Origin: Naematelia aurantialba
Taxonomy: Eukaryota > Basidiomycota > Tremellomycetes > Tremellales > Naemateliaceae
NCBI GenBank assembly: GCA_021527695.1
Contig: JAKFAO010000003.1
Coordinates: forward strand, 1,860,001-1,924,000
DNA length: 64,000 nucleotides
Direction of reading: 5' to 3'
In this document: positions 35,693 to 46,967 of the stretch, one piece after another
Numbering within the stretch: the first letter of the stretch is position 1
How the letters are laid out: each line of letters starts with the position of its first letter
Notes under the pieces: generated by a model
Told to the model about the DNA's origin: nothing
The model's input: only the letters and a program-made list of their open reading frames with translations
Database searches by the model: none
Made by a program: the position numbers and the translations under genes

Positions 35693-35939
35693 GCTGCAGC
35701 TCGGCTAGCTCTTCACACCCAGTCGCTCTGCGACTGCCGCCCCCGCTGTCGTAGAGAGCACTGACAAGGTCATAAGAGTTTGACCCGTCGACTTTGGGTG
35801 AGGACACATCGTTCGATGTTTTTGGCGCAGGCCTCTTCAAACCACGTGGCGTCGTAGCTTTCAGCTTCCGTGCATTCATTCATTCCTTCCTTTGCTCTTG
35901 TCCATTTGCCTCTTCTCTCCCAAGCAGCTCAGAGACAGC

Positions 35940-36484
35940 ATGGATCACGCAGCGGCAGCGCAGATATCAGAGCCACTCGATCTGGTCAAGCTGGCATTGG
36001 GAGAGTGGGTCTTCGTCTACCCGCTTCACCGATGTAATACTGATGAATCTCAGGCGAGTATTCATCAAACTTCGTGGTGACCGAACATTGACCGGAACAT
36101 TACACGTATGTTTGACCTTTACGTTCTATCTTTCCTTGTCGCCCAGCGTTCCAGCCCTGCCCAGCGCTGGGTTTGAGATAGAGCGCAAAAAGCTGATAGT
36201 GTAGGCGTACGACGCACATATGAACCTCGTCATGTCGCAGGTTGAGGAGAGCGTGCACATTGTAGACGTCACAGACGACGGTCAACCATTACCACCTCGA
36301 GTGAGCCGCTCTACGCTCAAACACCAACACGTAGGCTCAGCTGACCATTGTGCGCAGGTGGATAGGCGGAATGTGGAGATGCTGTTCGTGCGCGGAGACA
36401 GCGTTATTCTGGTCAGCTTCCTACCTCGAACGATCTTTTTAAGTCCAAACTAATCTCGTGCAGATATCCCCCGCACAGCAATGA
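35940..36484 (+). CDS. LSM3: U6 snRNA-associated Sm-like protein LSm3
   Basis: A subunit of the Lsm1-7 (mRNA decay) and Lsm2-8 (U6 snRNP) rings. Five exons give about 95 residues: 35940-36004 ([13 protein letters not shown]), 36054-36105 ([17 protein letters not shown], Sm motif 1), an exon at about 36205-36300 ([17 protein letters not shown]), one reading [18 protein letters not shown] (Sm motif 2) and a last piece ISPAQQ to the stop at 36482-36484. Length and motifs are those of the family. Intron 1 starts GTGGGT, a less common donor, but it is needed to rebuild ERVFIKL. Confidence 0.93.
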
Positions 36485-36621
36485 TCTTATGCAGCACAAT
36501 TATACCCCGCATCGTCCGATAGATGAGCACGTGTTTACGATATCTAACTCAAGTTCATCTCGTTGTTCATCAAGGTCATCAGCATATGCAGTGTAGCGGC
36601 ATCACCGACATCTAGGTATGT

Positions 36622-39600
36622 CTATTTATGATCCCGTTGTTTCCTCCCCGTCAGATTGTCCACGAAACCACCGACGCGGCCCCTTTCCCTTTCTTTACCT
36701 GCGTTATCTACTTTCTTGAAACTCTGTCGTCGCCCGAAAAAACCTCTGCGTTCTTCTCTTATCTGAGGAGGAGTCTGCGGCGAAGGACGAGCTTGAGCTT
36801 TATCCACCCGTCTCGGTGGAGGTGAGGCTCCGAGTTCGGTCTCAATTTGTCTCGATTTTGCAGCTGGAGGTGTGTCTGGCTCGAGCTGCGTGGATATGGT
36901 GTCCGGAGACGCAGTCAAAGACTGTCCCGTCGACATCGACATGTTTGCTGGAGCTCGGGCCGTTGCTGAGGACGCCTTCCGGGTGGTGACCTCTACCAGC
37001 GGACTCATTGGAAGAGCACTTGCAGGAATGACAAAGTCATCGTCGTCTGCATTCGCCGGCCTCTCCTTGCCTGGTGCCTCCAGTCCGTTTATTCTCAATC
37101 CGACAGCAGGCTCGTCAAACGAAGCACTCTTGCGTCGATGCAGCCCAAGACCGCTGCCGACTCCACTACGTGAGGGCTTGACGCCAAACTCGCTGCCTGA
37201 ACGACGTTTGCCCATCTCGCTCGTTGTGCGACGTGGGCGGCTGTTGATGTTCGATTCTTCAAGAGCATGTGTTGCTTCCGCCCATTGGCGTAAAGAGACT
37301 CTTGGGCTGGGCGGGAGAGAGGGGACGCGTGAGGAAGATCTGGACTGAGAGCGCGTAGGATAGGAAGGGAAGGCATCTTGTAGGTGAGAAAGGACGGATG
37401 AGGAACGTATAGGAAGGAACGAGGTACGAGTCGGCGATGACGGGAGAGACGGGAGTGGCGTGGCGTTGAAATCCCATGACGAAGCACGAGAAGCAAGGGA
37501 AGACGATGTCGGGACCCTGCGAAGCTCTTGGCGGGATTCGAGAGATGGGAGATCACCTTTACCGCTGGTCAGCACCTGCTCACTCACATACGGGACGTGA
37601 TACGAACTAAGAAGACTCTCTGCGAGCCAAGCTTTCCGCTTGGCACCTTTGAGCCAGGGATGATCGATCAGCTGAGCTGCGGTGGGCCTATCGCCGCCAA
37701 CTTTAGTACGAGTGACGATCTACCCGGTGTTCTGCGGTGTACTTACCTCTTGGCGGGATCTTTGGTCAAGCAGGTATCCACAAACTCTTTCATAGCCCTG
37801 CTGAACCCTGACGACCGGTCTAGAGTCGGCGCTGCATCCGAGACGATATGCTTGAATATATGTTGTGGCCGTCCTGCGGGGCCCGGCACCACTCCATTGG
37901 CCAACTCTGTCCTCGTCAGCACCAACATACCGGCAAGACTGTTAGGCAGCGGAGGTTCATGTTCGCCAGAGAGTATAACAAGACAAGCTGATGTCGATGG
38001 TGTCGATGGTGTCGATCAGATTATCAGCCCAGACAGGCTGATGTCCGCCAGATTACCAGAGCAGAAAGGTTTTTAGTCTCCCAGACCATCAGACCAGACA
38101 GGACGGTATTCGCTAGTTTGACGTCGGCACACTCACCAAGCACAGTGATGCCGAGGCTCCAGATATCCGCCTTGGTATCATACGCCATTCCGAGCACGAT
38201 CTCAGGGGCCATCCAACTCGGCGTCCCGACAAAGCTCTTCCTCCGCCCCACCTCCCTCTCCGTACTAGTGACCAGCTCCACCCGCCGCTGTCCACTCGCG
38301 TCTCCTTTGCCAGCAAGGTAGATGGGCACACTGGTCTCTCCGTAGCGAGATTCAGACGTCTGGAGCACAAGCTTGTCGAAACGCAGATTTTCGGCGGTCG
38401 GGAGGGTGATCGCAGGAGACGCAGCCGATCCGTTTAGGTCGCCGCCTACGCCAAAGTCTGCGAGGAGAATGGTGCCGTCGGCATCGAGCAAGAGGTTTGC
38501 AGCTTTAAGATCCCTCTGCGGGGTGTCAGCATTCGCTGGCTGGGTAAGAACAGATCTCGGGAACAGCAGAGAACACCCTGACAGTAGACCTCGAGAGCAG
38601 GAGCGAGACCTCAGAAGCAGGAGCGTGATTCCGAGGAGGAAACGGGGGAAGATGAGCCAAGGTAGGGAAGGGGGATAGGACGCATAGCGGAGATCATAGA
38701 CTGCAGTCCAGCGTACATGTAAAAACCCCTCTGCGTGTAGATATCCCAACCCCTCCAGAACCTGCCTCACCACGGCCTTGACCTCGTCCTCCCCCAGCCC
38801 TCTCGGCGGCTCGCCATCGTCCTCCCCAGTCGCAGGGCCATGTCGGCGGCCAAATCGCCTCAGAGCGCCAAAGTGCCCTGATTTCGGGGTCGAGCAAAGC
38901 CGTCTCCGCCATTCCAGGATACCAGCGAGGGAGCCGCCGCTGATCAGTGGTGTGACGAGGGCGATACGTTTGTGGTCTGGCGGGAGGGTGAAGGTGGACA
39001 ATACCCTGGGAAGAGTTAGTATCCTCCTCGACTGACGAGACTCGACGAATGAACGATGAGACGTCGGTGACGACAAGACTCGGTGACTAGAATTTGGCGA
39101 GGAGGTGATGTGGTGAATACTCGATGAGTAGGATTTGGACGCGAGCACATGGCCAAACCAAGATGTTGTTAGGCTCAGAGGGAGGTTGGCAAGGCTTGGG
39201 AATCGGTCATATGGACTGACCGGAGGACGTTGGGATGCCGACACAAGCCGAGGAGACGCGCTTCGCGTGACAGCTGCTCGACATCAGGGTGCGAGCTGGA
39301 GACTTTGATAGCGCAGCTCCGCTCGTCTCCCAGCGACAGCACTGATGACGATGGGAATGACGCGGTGACGCTGGCCACTGCGGCTGTGGATGCGGTGGAG
39401 GATGCGACTGCAGTTGCGGTTGCGGAGGGAACGTGGAACACAGCGGAGAACACGGTAGAGTACGCTCCGTACCCTATGTTCATCAGCTGCCCGTTACCAG
39501 TAAACATCGCCTGCTACCAGCTACCAGCTCCAGTCACCAGTCACCAGTCACCGGCCCTCAGTCATCAGCCATCACCCACTAGCCAAACCGGAACGCAGGT

Positions 39601-39750
39601 TCGAATCCGAGCTTCGATGCTCAAGCCGTAGCCCACAGATCAGACGCCAATGGGATGCGATGGCATAGCCGAAGACTCACCAACAGTCGGACCCAGCTCA
39701 TAATCTGCGTAATCAGGTGTAAAGCCGGCCCAATAGCTCTCATCTAGCAT
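36622..39750 (-). CDS. STE20-group protein kinase, Fray/OSR1-SPAK-like
   Basis: A Ser/Thr kinase, likely one that relays stress or ion signals as animal OSR1/SPAK do; the fungal role is inferred. The first exon (39750 to about 39682) reads [10 protein letters not shown]...YELGPTVG and joins [13 protein letters not shown] (Gly loop). Then CAIKVSSSH (VAIK lysine), an A/S/T-rich insert in the N-lobe, [10 protein letters not shown] joined to [14 protein letters not shown] (catalytic loop), [32 protein letters not shown] and [20 protein letters not shown]. About 55 extra residues sit between DFG and the SFVGTP site, much more than in animal OSR1. A disordered S/P/R-rich tail of about 320 residues ends RKQRDHK at the stop at 36624-36622. 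Confidence 0.85.
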
Positions 39751-40315
39751 CCCATGGCAGATCCCATGGCAGACCCCGCGGGCCTGGTCCGCCTGGCCCG
39801 TCATGTCTCAATCTGTCGGAGGGCCAAGCACTGCAGAAGGGTTGGTGAAATTTTGCGGTTGGCGGTGGGGGGTTGACGGTGGACGGTTGCCAGTTGCCAG
39901 TTGCCAGTTGCCAGTTGGCGGTTGGAGGTGAGAGCGGCCGCAAGTGATGATCTGCGGTTGATCAGAGACGGCAATCAAACGCGGCGATCAAGGAGACCGA
40001 GGGTCGCACAGTCGCACACTTCTGACGAGTTATCGCTGACGAGCATCCTGTTTGCGGCATCCCAATGAAGAGCCAACCTGTCGAGGAGGCGACTTGCAAT
40101 CCGAGAGGACTGAGAGAATGACTCCAGAACCAGAATACAACCGGATAAATGCAACGACGCGAGCAACACTTCGGCTCAGCCGCAGATCACTGTCAGGCCT
40201 GCGACGGTTCTATCACCCTCTTACAATTCGAGCAGTAAGGCAAGTCCTGGATCTACAGCATACCAGCGACAACCCAGCGGCATTTACACAAGTAAAAATA
40301 GAAGACAAGCTCTGT
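39751..40315. other. Gap between kinase gene and tRNA cluster
   Basis: Contains CAGTTGC or CAGTTGG repeated four to five times at about 39887-39925. I see no gene. Confidence 0.5.
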
Positions 40316-40355
40316 CGACAACGGTGAGATTCGAACTCACGCGCCTCAGACGAGG
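40316..40355 (-). pseudogene. tRNA-Ser-like 3' portion
   Basis: On the minus strand: a variable-arm hairpin (CCTC-GTCT-GAGG), a T arm with stem GTGAG/CTCAC and loop TTCGAAT, a 3' acceptor strand CGTTGTC and discriminator G, with TTTTT soon after. The T stem equals that of the intact tRNA-Ser nearby. Sequence upstream (to about 40416) has a GGTT/AACC hairpin but no good acceptor partner or anticodon arm, so I call it a fragment or a badly decayed tRNA gene. Confidence 0.45.
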
Positions 40356-40431
40356 TGTGAGGTCGAAATTTCTTTTCCAGTATATATGGGATTGGTTGTT
40401 CCACTAAAACCTGTCTCCCAGTCTCTCAAAG

Positions 40432-40466
40432 GGCACTTTGGCCGAGTGGTTAAGGCGATCGCTTGC
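40432..40466 (+). pseudogene. 5' half of tRNA-Ser(GCU)
   Basis: Matches positions from the 5' end through the D arm and the 5' strand of the anticodon stem into the anticodon (GGCACTTTGGCC...ATCGCTTGC) of the intact minus-strand gene. It has one T fewer in the D loop, then switches to unrelated sequence. Its matching 3' half lies at 41052-41111 on the same strand. Confidence 0.75.
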
Positions 40467-40591
40467 CATGCACGGCGTAGGGATCTACAGTGATCGACAA
40501 CTCAGGCGACTCACCATAAGCCTCAACATGCTGCATCGATGAGTCCATCAGCTCCTTTCAAGAAAAAGGTATTTGTAAGGACTGTATCCTT

Positions 40592-40685
40592 CGACACCTG
40601 TGAGGATCGAACTCACGCGGGAAAACCCAACCGCTGTCTGTAAACAGTAGCAAGCGATCGCCTTAAACCACTCGGCCAAAGTGCC
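40592..40685 (-). tRNA. tRNA-Ser(GCU) with a 12-nt intron
   Basis: Read on the minus strand: acceptor GGCACTT pairs with AGGTGTC (some G-U), discriminator G; D arm TGGCCGAGTGGTTTAAGGC; anticodon stem ATCGC/GCGGT. The loop is TT-GCT-A, then a 12-nt intron CTGTTTACAGAC, then A. A GGG/CCC variable arm is followed by the T arm with TTCGATC. Length is 94 nt, 82 after splicing. Discriminator G and the long variable arm fit serine, and anticodon GCU reads AGC/AGU. A run of five T follows about 25 nt downstream as a Pol III terminator. Confidence 0.9.
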
Positions 40686-41051
40686 GCAAGCACGACTCCG
40701 ATATGTTGCTGACCTCAACAACCGATCGCCATAGATCTGCATGCGCTCTCGCGTATACGCCGCCATGGGTGGAGAATTCTACCATCACTCGCCCGAGGAC
40801 GACTGGCGGGCAGTCAGCCGTCAGTCTCGGGTACCGCGAAGGCCCTTTGGAGCTGACGTCGGCCCTCCTATGAAAGTCGGCTCACCTTGGTCGCCCCTTC
40901 CCGTTCCTCACCACATTTCCCGGCCGTGCTGGGGGTAGGCTTAAGGCGTTAGTGTTGGGGGGGAGCCCAATTGGGTAGGAAGGAGAGGACAGGTGTGAGG
41001 CGGTGCCCCTTTCATAGAGCTTTCGAGTGTTGAGGCGCCATTATGCATCTC
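40686..41051. other. Sequence between tRNA-Ser and the 3' tRNA half
   Basis: Part of the ~585-nt stretch that separates the two plus-strand tRNA halves. It has a G run at about 40956-40963 and no supported gene or clear terminal repeats. Confidence 0.45.
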
Positions 41052-41111
41052 TGCTAGGTTTACAGACAGCGGTTGGGTTTTCCCGCGTGAGTTCGAACCT
41101 CACAGGTGTCG
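41052..41111 (+). pseudogene. 3' half of tRNA-Ser(GCU)
   Basis: Begins TGCTA-GGTTTACAGACA and continues through the anticodon stem 3' strand GCGGT, variable arm, T arm (TTCGAAC loop) and acceptor AGGTGTC plus G. It matches the intact gene at 40592-40685 apart from two to three bases near the intron and one T-loop base. T6 follows at about 41138. Confidence 0.75.
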
Positions 41112-41426
41112 AAAGATATGGTGTTAGCCATGTCTTGTTTTTTGTTTTGGTGTCTAACTTGGGCTACGTTGCCACATTGAGAGTTAGCATCAATTGATCT
41201 CTATGCAATTCAAAGGTTTCCGAACTGTTGAGCATTGAATTCTAGATCGTTGGGAATTGCTCGTTTCGAGCTTGAGTAGCAACGCTACGGCGGGCTCTTA
41301 CACAGAAGAAGGAAGGAACAATGGAATCGAGACCGCCTGCGATGAGATGACGAGTGATACATGCCATCTGCCTGACCCCCAAAAGCCTATCCGACCCGCA
41401 CCCTCATCCAAGACTACGTTGCAGAT

Positions 41427-44400
41427 TCACCGCGCGCCGCCGCGACTGGCCTTGATGGACCCGCCGAACTGCCACGCCGACGGCGTGATGATAGCCTCGT
41501 CGTCGTGCTTCTGGAACCCCCTTCCTTTCCTGACTATACCGTCATTTTCGTCGGCCGAGCGACTGCGAATACTGAGCTCGGGTCGGTCAGGCGTAGCACG
41601 CGTGGCGGGCGTGCCGGACTTGGCTGCGTTTCGGACGCTGAGCGTGGGTCCTGATGTTGTTGTTGTTGTGGTTGTTGCCGGCCCCGAGGATGTGGATGTG
41701 GATGCGGATGGGCCTGGACCCTGACCCGGACCTGGACCTGGACCTGGACCCGGACCTGGCGAAGACAGACTGAGAGGCAGTGGCGAAGGCGAAGTATTGG
41801 GCCGGCGGATGCTCAGTGTCGGATTTGGAGAATCGTTGGCCCTGATGCGCAGGGGTTGCGAGGTTGGATTGTCGGCCGTTCGGATACTGAGTTGAGGTTG
41901 TGTAGGCGTCGGCTGGCGCCGAATCGTGAGTTGCGGTTGCGCCGTTGTCTGGGCGCGCGAGCCCGGCGGACCGCCTGCTCCGTTCCTGTTCCCGCCAGAG
42001 GGAGGCGAGGGACCAGGCGAAGCAGCCGGTGGGGGCGGCGGCGGTGCTAGTCCCATACGGCTGAGTAAAGATGGCTGGGCGGCAGACGGAGCGGGAATGG
42101 GAGTGGGAGTGGCGGTGGGAGTGGGAGTGGCGGTGGGGGGGGACGGTTTTGCCCGTTTAGCATTGGGCTCTTCGACTCGATCAGACAGCCGCGCGAGGAG
42201 GGACGGACGGGATGCCGCTTGGGCAGAGGAGGGAGACTCGGCTCGAGGCCGCTTGGCAGAGAGCCCCATACGTTCGGCGAGCGACATCGTGGTAGTTGGA
42301 GGTTTACTGTCGGCTGGTTTGGATGGAGCAGATGGTCCAGATGGTCCAGATGGTCCAGAGGGTGTATTAGACGGTACTTTTAATGTATCTCTGCCTCGAT
42401 GCGCGCTGTCCGGCATTTCTACCGGCTGTGCAGATGCAGCCGAGGGCCGGAAGATCTCCTCCCCGCGATGTGTGGGTTTGGCGAGCGGTACACTGACGCC
42501 GCCATTGGTCTTGGTCGGCATATCACGCGGCGCTAACCCTTTGATAGTGGTGACGGGAGGTCGTGGTTGCTGCTGCTGCTGGACGAAAGTGGCGGGTTGA
42601 CGCGCGTCGGCTGTCTTGCTTTGGCCATTAGTCGACTCGCCGTTGGCATATTCTCGCGAAGCGACAGCAGGTGATTGCGCTGGTGCGACGGGTTGCCGAG
42701 TGTCTCGATGTGAAGACATGGAGGATGGAGCGTTTGGAGCTGGAGGCGGGGTGTCTGGCCTGGACGGCGAGCTCGGCCGAGGAGGTGGAGGCTGGTCCCG
42801 CCTTGACGGAGCAGGTTTGTGGAGAGGCGGAGGTGTGACAGGCCGCTCTGGAGAGCTCGTTCTCCGTGCGGCCAGTCCAGATCTGGGACCGCTCGGGACG
42901 GCCGAGTCGAGTTTTGGCCCGCTGGGGCCTCGAGGAACGACTCGCGGTCCCCGTGGCGCTGCAGTGGGTGCTGGCGAGGGTGCAGGTCCTGCCTCTGTAG
43001 GCCGTTGTGTCCATGATGGCTGGATGTGGAGAGGACGCATGGTGGGATCCCGCAGCACCTATCATCAGTATGCTTCGGCTGTCGTACACCCACATCTGCC
43101 ATATCTCGGATGTTCTTCCATATCCGACCAGTGGAGCTCTCTCTGTCCTTGCGGTATACGTCGTCCGCGTCGTCACTGAACTTCCGGAGCTCCTTGGCGT
43201 CCGACGACCCAATATCGCGCCGTCGGTCGCGCTGCTGGATCAGCATAGACACGCCTGAGACTGCTCACGATTGCCAGGAAGCTGTAGAGGATCCACAGGA
43301 CTGTCTCTGATACAGTGATCAGACTCTCAAATCCCTTTCCAGCCGTATCGTACAGATCCTGTCGTCAGGCATGTTCCACCCTGACGCACTCACCAGCAGC
43401 ACTCCGAGCAAGACCTTGGTAAGTTTCCGGACCAAGATGTCCTCGCTGATATCCCTATCCTCGTCTTTCCGCCCTTTTGCCCACCGGTCTAGTGCGCCGT
43501 CCACCCACCCTCGGCTCTTGTTCAATACGGCCAGGGCTGAGCCATTTCGCTTGTGTGCGAGTTCTATGACAGCCGCTCCATGAGTTGACAGGAACAGAAA
43601 CCCGTATCGCGGATCAAGTGGCGGGTTCCGCTTGATATAGTCGTTGAACAGCTCGACGAGAGGCACCGACTCTCTGGCCGACGAGTCTGGTCGTATCGCT
43701 TGGATCAGGGTCTTGCAGAACCATGCCGAGATCTTGGGTGTTGTGTTGGTACCACTGACAGTGGATAGCGGGATGAGCCACTTGAGAATCATGAAGCGTT
43801 CCTCGGCGTTCAGCTGGGGCAGCACGTCCACCAGCTCTTCGCGGAAGGCATCTTCGGCGTCAAGGTCTGCCCCAGTCTCGAGGATACGGCGACGCGCCTC
43901 GGCTGCATCGTGCTCGATATAGCTGAGGACATTCCGCCGTGAGGCGCCAGTCTGCTCTTCGGCAGACTTCAGGTCGTCGATCATCACGCTGAAGACGTCG
44001 GACGGCGCGACGCTCAGAAGGGTCCCTAGCGCGTCCTTGACATACTGCAGCTCTCGTGGTGCTGCCGAGTCAGCTACTTCTATACTTGACCGCTCTGTGG
44101 TTCTGTGGCTCACGACACTCGAGAAGCTGGAGCAAAACGCCTGTATTCCCTTTGACCCACTTGGGATCCGCCTTTCCAGTCGCCGCCAGCCCTTTTATAC
44201 CTATCAACCGAGTCTGCCATCAGCGCCCCAGCCTGCCTTCCCACCCACCTTTTCGTCGTCATCCTCGCAGAGATCCAGTATCGCATCCACCGCCTGGTCC
44301 TGTAGGTCTTCGAACTCTGCAAAGTGCTTGGCGACTAGTGTCCCGAAAAACGCTTTACACTCGTAGGACGGGTACCCGCATAGCGAGATCAGGAGGGTGA

Positions 44401-44564
44401 AGAATTTACGTCGCTGTGCCAGTCAGCACTCGACATCCCGCTCTACGGGGTATCCTTGTCTGCTTCCAGTAACTTACAGCGGCCGAAGTCGAGCTGGGTC
44501 CAGATGCAGCTGGAAGAAGGTCTCGCACTTCCTTGAGCGCCTCCTGAGATGTCGGTCGCGACAT
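41427..44564 (-). CDS. API5-like helical-repeat protein with proline-rich tail
   Basis: The start is the ATG at 44564 (MSRPTSQEALKEVRDLL). Exons then give RRKFFTLLISLCGYPSYECK, FEDLQDQAVDAILDLCEDDDE, an exon with IKGLAATGKADPKWVKGN, and a long exon from about 44047 with VKDALGTLLSVAPSDVFSVM and FMILKWLIPLST. These HEAT/ARM-like helices resemble apoptosis inhibitor 5 (DLCEDxD near the start is typical). A 35-nt intron (about 43398-43364) and a 37-nt one rebuild LYDTAGKGFESLITVSE, WILYSFLAI and RDRRRDIGSSD. The last exon (43058-41427) is about 540 residues, P/S/R-rich, with repeated LSIR or LTIRR-like motifs and a PGPGPG run. API5 proteins bind RNA-linked nuclear partners; this role here is inferred. 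The family call is moderate. Confidence 0.65.
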
Positions 44565-44975
44565 TTAGACAAGCAGTGCGCTATTGATCCATCCGTTGCC
44601 GCGTTTGTTGCAGACGTCTTAGGCTGGCAGGTGCGCTGTCCCAACCTGACAATCTCAAGAGTGCTAAGCAATCAACTCTTGATATTTACCCGCTCTGCAG
44701 CATCCGGTATTGTCGTGACCACAAAGTACAAAGAGGATGGAACAGAGGAACAAAGCAGAGGCACAACTTTTTGAAATCCAACGGAAAAAGGCGAACCCAT
44801 TTATTTCAGTGGCAAACTCTAGCTACAGCTGCAAGTAGCGTCTGGACACTGCAGATTGCAGAGGTTTGCGCAGACTCGAATGCACAAGGCTGCAGAGGAA
44901 TGGATCGCATGTAAATATTGGCGTCGTACAGAGACTTTAACGTAGACGTGAGTAAATAGCAAAACTCCGTATACC
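44565..44975. other. Gap between API5-like gene and membrane protein gene
   Basis: Same-strand intergenic region of 411 nt holding a 3' end and a promoter. I see no gene. Confidence 0.5.
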
Positions 44976-46716
44976 TCATTTCCGTTCCCTCAACCTGCTC
45001 GCCCACTTGGATCCGCCGGGTCCCGGTGCTCCCGATTGCCCTTCCGATCCTGTTGCTCCTGCTCCAGCTGTTCCTAGTCCTCCCTGTAATGCTGGCAGTG
45101 CTGACGCCCCAAATGTGCTACCGCTATCGCTCCTACCGAGACCACCCAGAGAGGTGCTTGCCCCCGCCAGACCCGCCGAGAGCTTGGCCTTTCCCGGAGG
45201 AGCAGGCGCCAGTCCACCCTTGGGTATCGTCGGTCTATCCTGCGGTTTTGGTACAGGAAGATAAACCGAGGCTGTTCGAGGACTCTGGGGCACCGATTGG
45301 GCTGGAATGGGATGGGACAGCCAGTCGGCTTGGAACGAGTTGGACGGCGGAGCCGGTGGTATCAGCGGCTGGGTGGCCATGGTAGGGATGCTGGGATTGG
45401 AATTGAGGGCAACTTTGGGGGCAGACTTGGGCGTGGGCTTGGATCTGGCTTTGGTTTTGGAGGATGCGCCGAGAAGCTGTGTGATCTCGTCGTCTAGAGA
45501 GTTTGAATTCTGACGCAGCGGATGTGGGTTAGTCGTTTGTCGCGAAGGCTCGGGTTGTGCCATCTGTCGCGGATGCTGGGGTTGGGTCGTCTGTCGCGAT
45601 GGCTGAAGCTGGAGCTGGGGATGGGGTGGAGTCACTTGTCTTGACGGCTGGTGGGAATCGGTCGAAGCTTGGCGACTCGGCACGGGTTTGCGAGACATAT
45701 ACGAATCGATCGACGAGCCCTGCCGTCTAGCAGCCCTTGGCGGTGGAGTAGGTAGGACCGCGCTCCTTTCGCTCGATCCCGAAACGCCCGTGCCAGGTCT
45801 CACAGGCGGTATGAGCGGTCGTCCTACCATCAGCCGCCCGTACGTCATGGCTGAACTCACCACTGCCGCCAGCACCGCTGTTGGCACTGGCACTCTCGTA
45901 ACGCTGCAGGGCCTCCCATTCCCTTTCCCTCTGGATCTCTGCGTTCGCCTCCCTGATCTTCCTCTGCCGCGCCTGCTCAATCTCCTCCTCCTTCTCCAGT
46001 TCCTTCTTCAACTTGGCCTTGGCTTCGACGTACTTGAGCCGCACGGCCGCTTTCTTCATGCTCGTATAGCTTGAAAACACCGAATCGCGAAACGTCTCGC
46101 GTTTCTTCGACGCAGCTACTGGAAGCGGCGGGACCCGCAGCACAGGTGACGGCGTCTCGCGATCTCGAGGTCGAGGTCGTTCCCGTCGATGCCGATAGTC
46201 GTCCCGTCTTCGACCATACTCGTCCCGACGTCTCCTCCGCCGAGGGGCATAGGTATCGTCGCTGTCCTCGCTGTCGCTGTAGTCTCTGTCCCTCCGCCGA
46301 CGCCGTCTCCTCACCCGCCGCCGCCTCGGTCTGATCGTCCCTCCATCGCTTACGCTGTCGTAATCTTCACTTTCGCTCGTCTCGCTATCGCTATCGCTCT
46401 CCGCCTCGGCCGCCCTCTTCGTCGCCTCGACAAGTTCAGCCAGCTTCTTCTCCCTCTCCTCCTTCTCCAGACCCTTGGCCACCCGCTTGTCAGCCTTGAC
46501 CTTCTTTCGGTGCCGCCACCATCCCCATATGCCGACCAGCAACGCCAAGACACCTCCAAGGACGATGCATAGTAACTGCCACCAGGACAAGTCAGTCGTC
46601 GCGGCCGCTTCGGCGAGAATGGACGTCGACTTTGCAGTCGCGCTTGAGGACGGCGTGATCGTTGTGGTGATGCTCGGGTCCGTGGTGACCGCTTGGCGCT
46701 CGATTGGGAGCCGCAT
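44976..46716 (-). CDS. Single-pass membrane protein with Arg-rich, coiled-coil tail
   Basis: Two exons join across a 37-nt intron (GTGAGTTCAGCC...ATGGTAG, about 45867-45831) to about 600 residues. The N-terminus is S/T-rich (ITTTITPSSSATAKS). One membrane helix, LLCIVLGGVLALLVGIWGWW, is followed by basic RHRKKVKADKR. Next come a charged helix, a D/S/E patch, a run of arginines (RPRRRRVRRRRRRRDRD), a coiled-coil region (VEAKAKLKKELEKEEEIEQ) and a long P/Q/S-rich tail ending WASRLRERK. The topology (short outside, long inside) follows from the positive-inside rule. The frame above 46716 (to about 46860) codes a cysteine-containing stretch (FITCDDTLNVVK) that may be an upstream extracellular exon, so the true start is uncertain. 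I do not recognise the family. Confidence 0.65.
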
Positions 46717-46967
46717 GAGCCGACATCACGGTTGTCAAACTCCTTGACGATCGACACCGGCCTTTGCGCTTTGACGACGTTCAAGGTATCGTCGCAGGTG
46801 ATGAAAGGAGGTCGCACAAAGGAGGTAGTCGAGTCATACTTTGCGGATTCAATCGCTCCCCAGCCTTACACATTCCACCCACATCCCCACATTCCACTCA
46901 AGCTCAACCGTCACTTACCCAAGGTGCTCGGTCCCCTCACCCGAAAGCCGCATCACGGTACACTGTT

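Noticed and set aside
35649..35879. Minus-strand frame of 76 codons upstream of ERG27
   Set aside because: It is in a different frame from ERG27 and has no domain. It may be leader sequence or an upstream frame, but it is not supported as a gene.
40432..41111. A single tRNA-Ser gene with a ~585-nt intron
   Set aside because: Fungal tRNA introns are usually under about 100 nt, the intact gene nearby has a 12-nt one, and the spacer holds an inverted full tRNA. Disruption is the simpler reading.
43059..43090. A 31-nt intron in the API5-like gene
   Set aside because: It breaks the frame. A 101-nt intron (43159-43059, GTATAC...ATAG) keeps it and was preferred.
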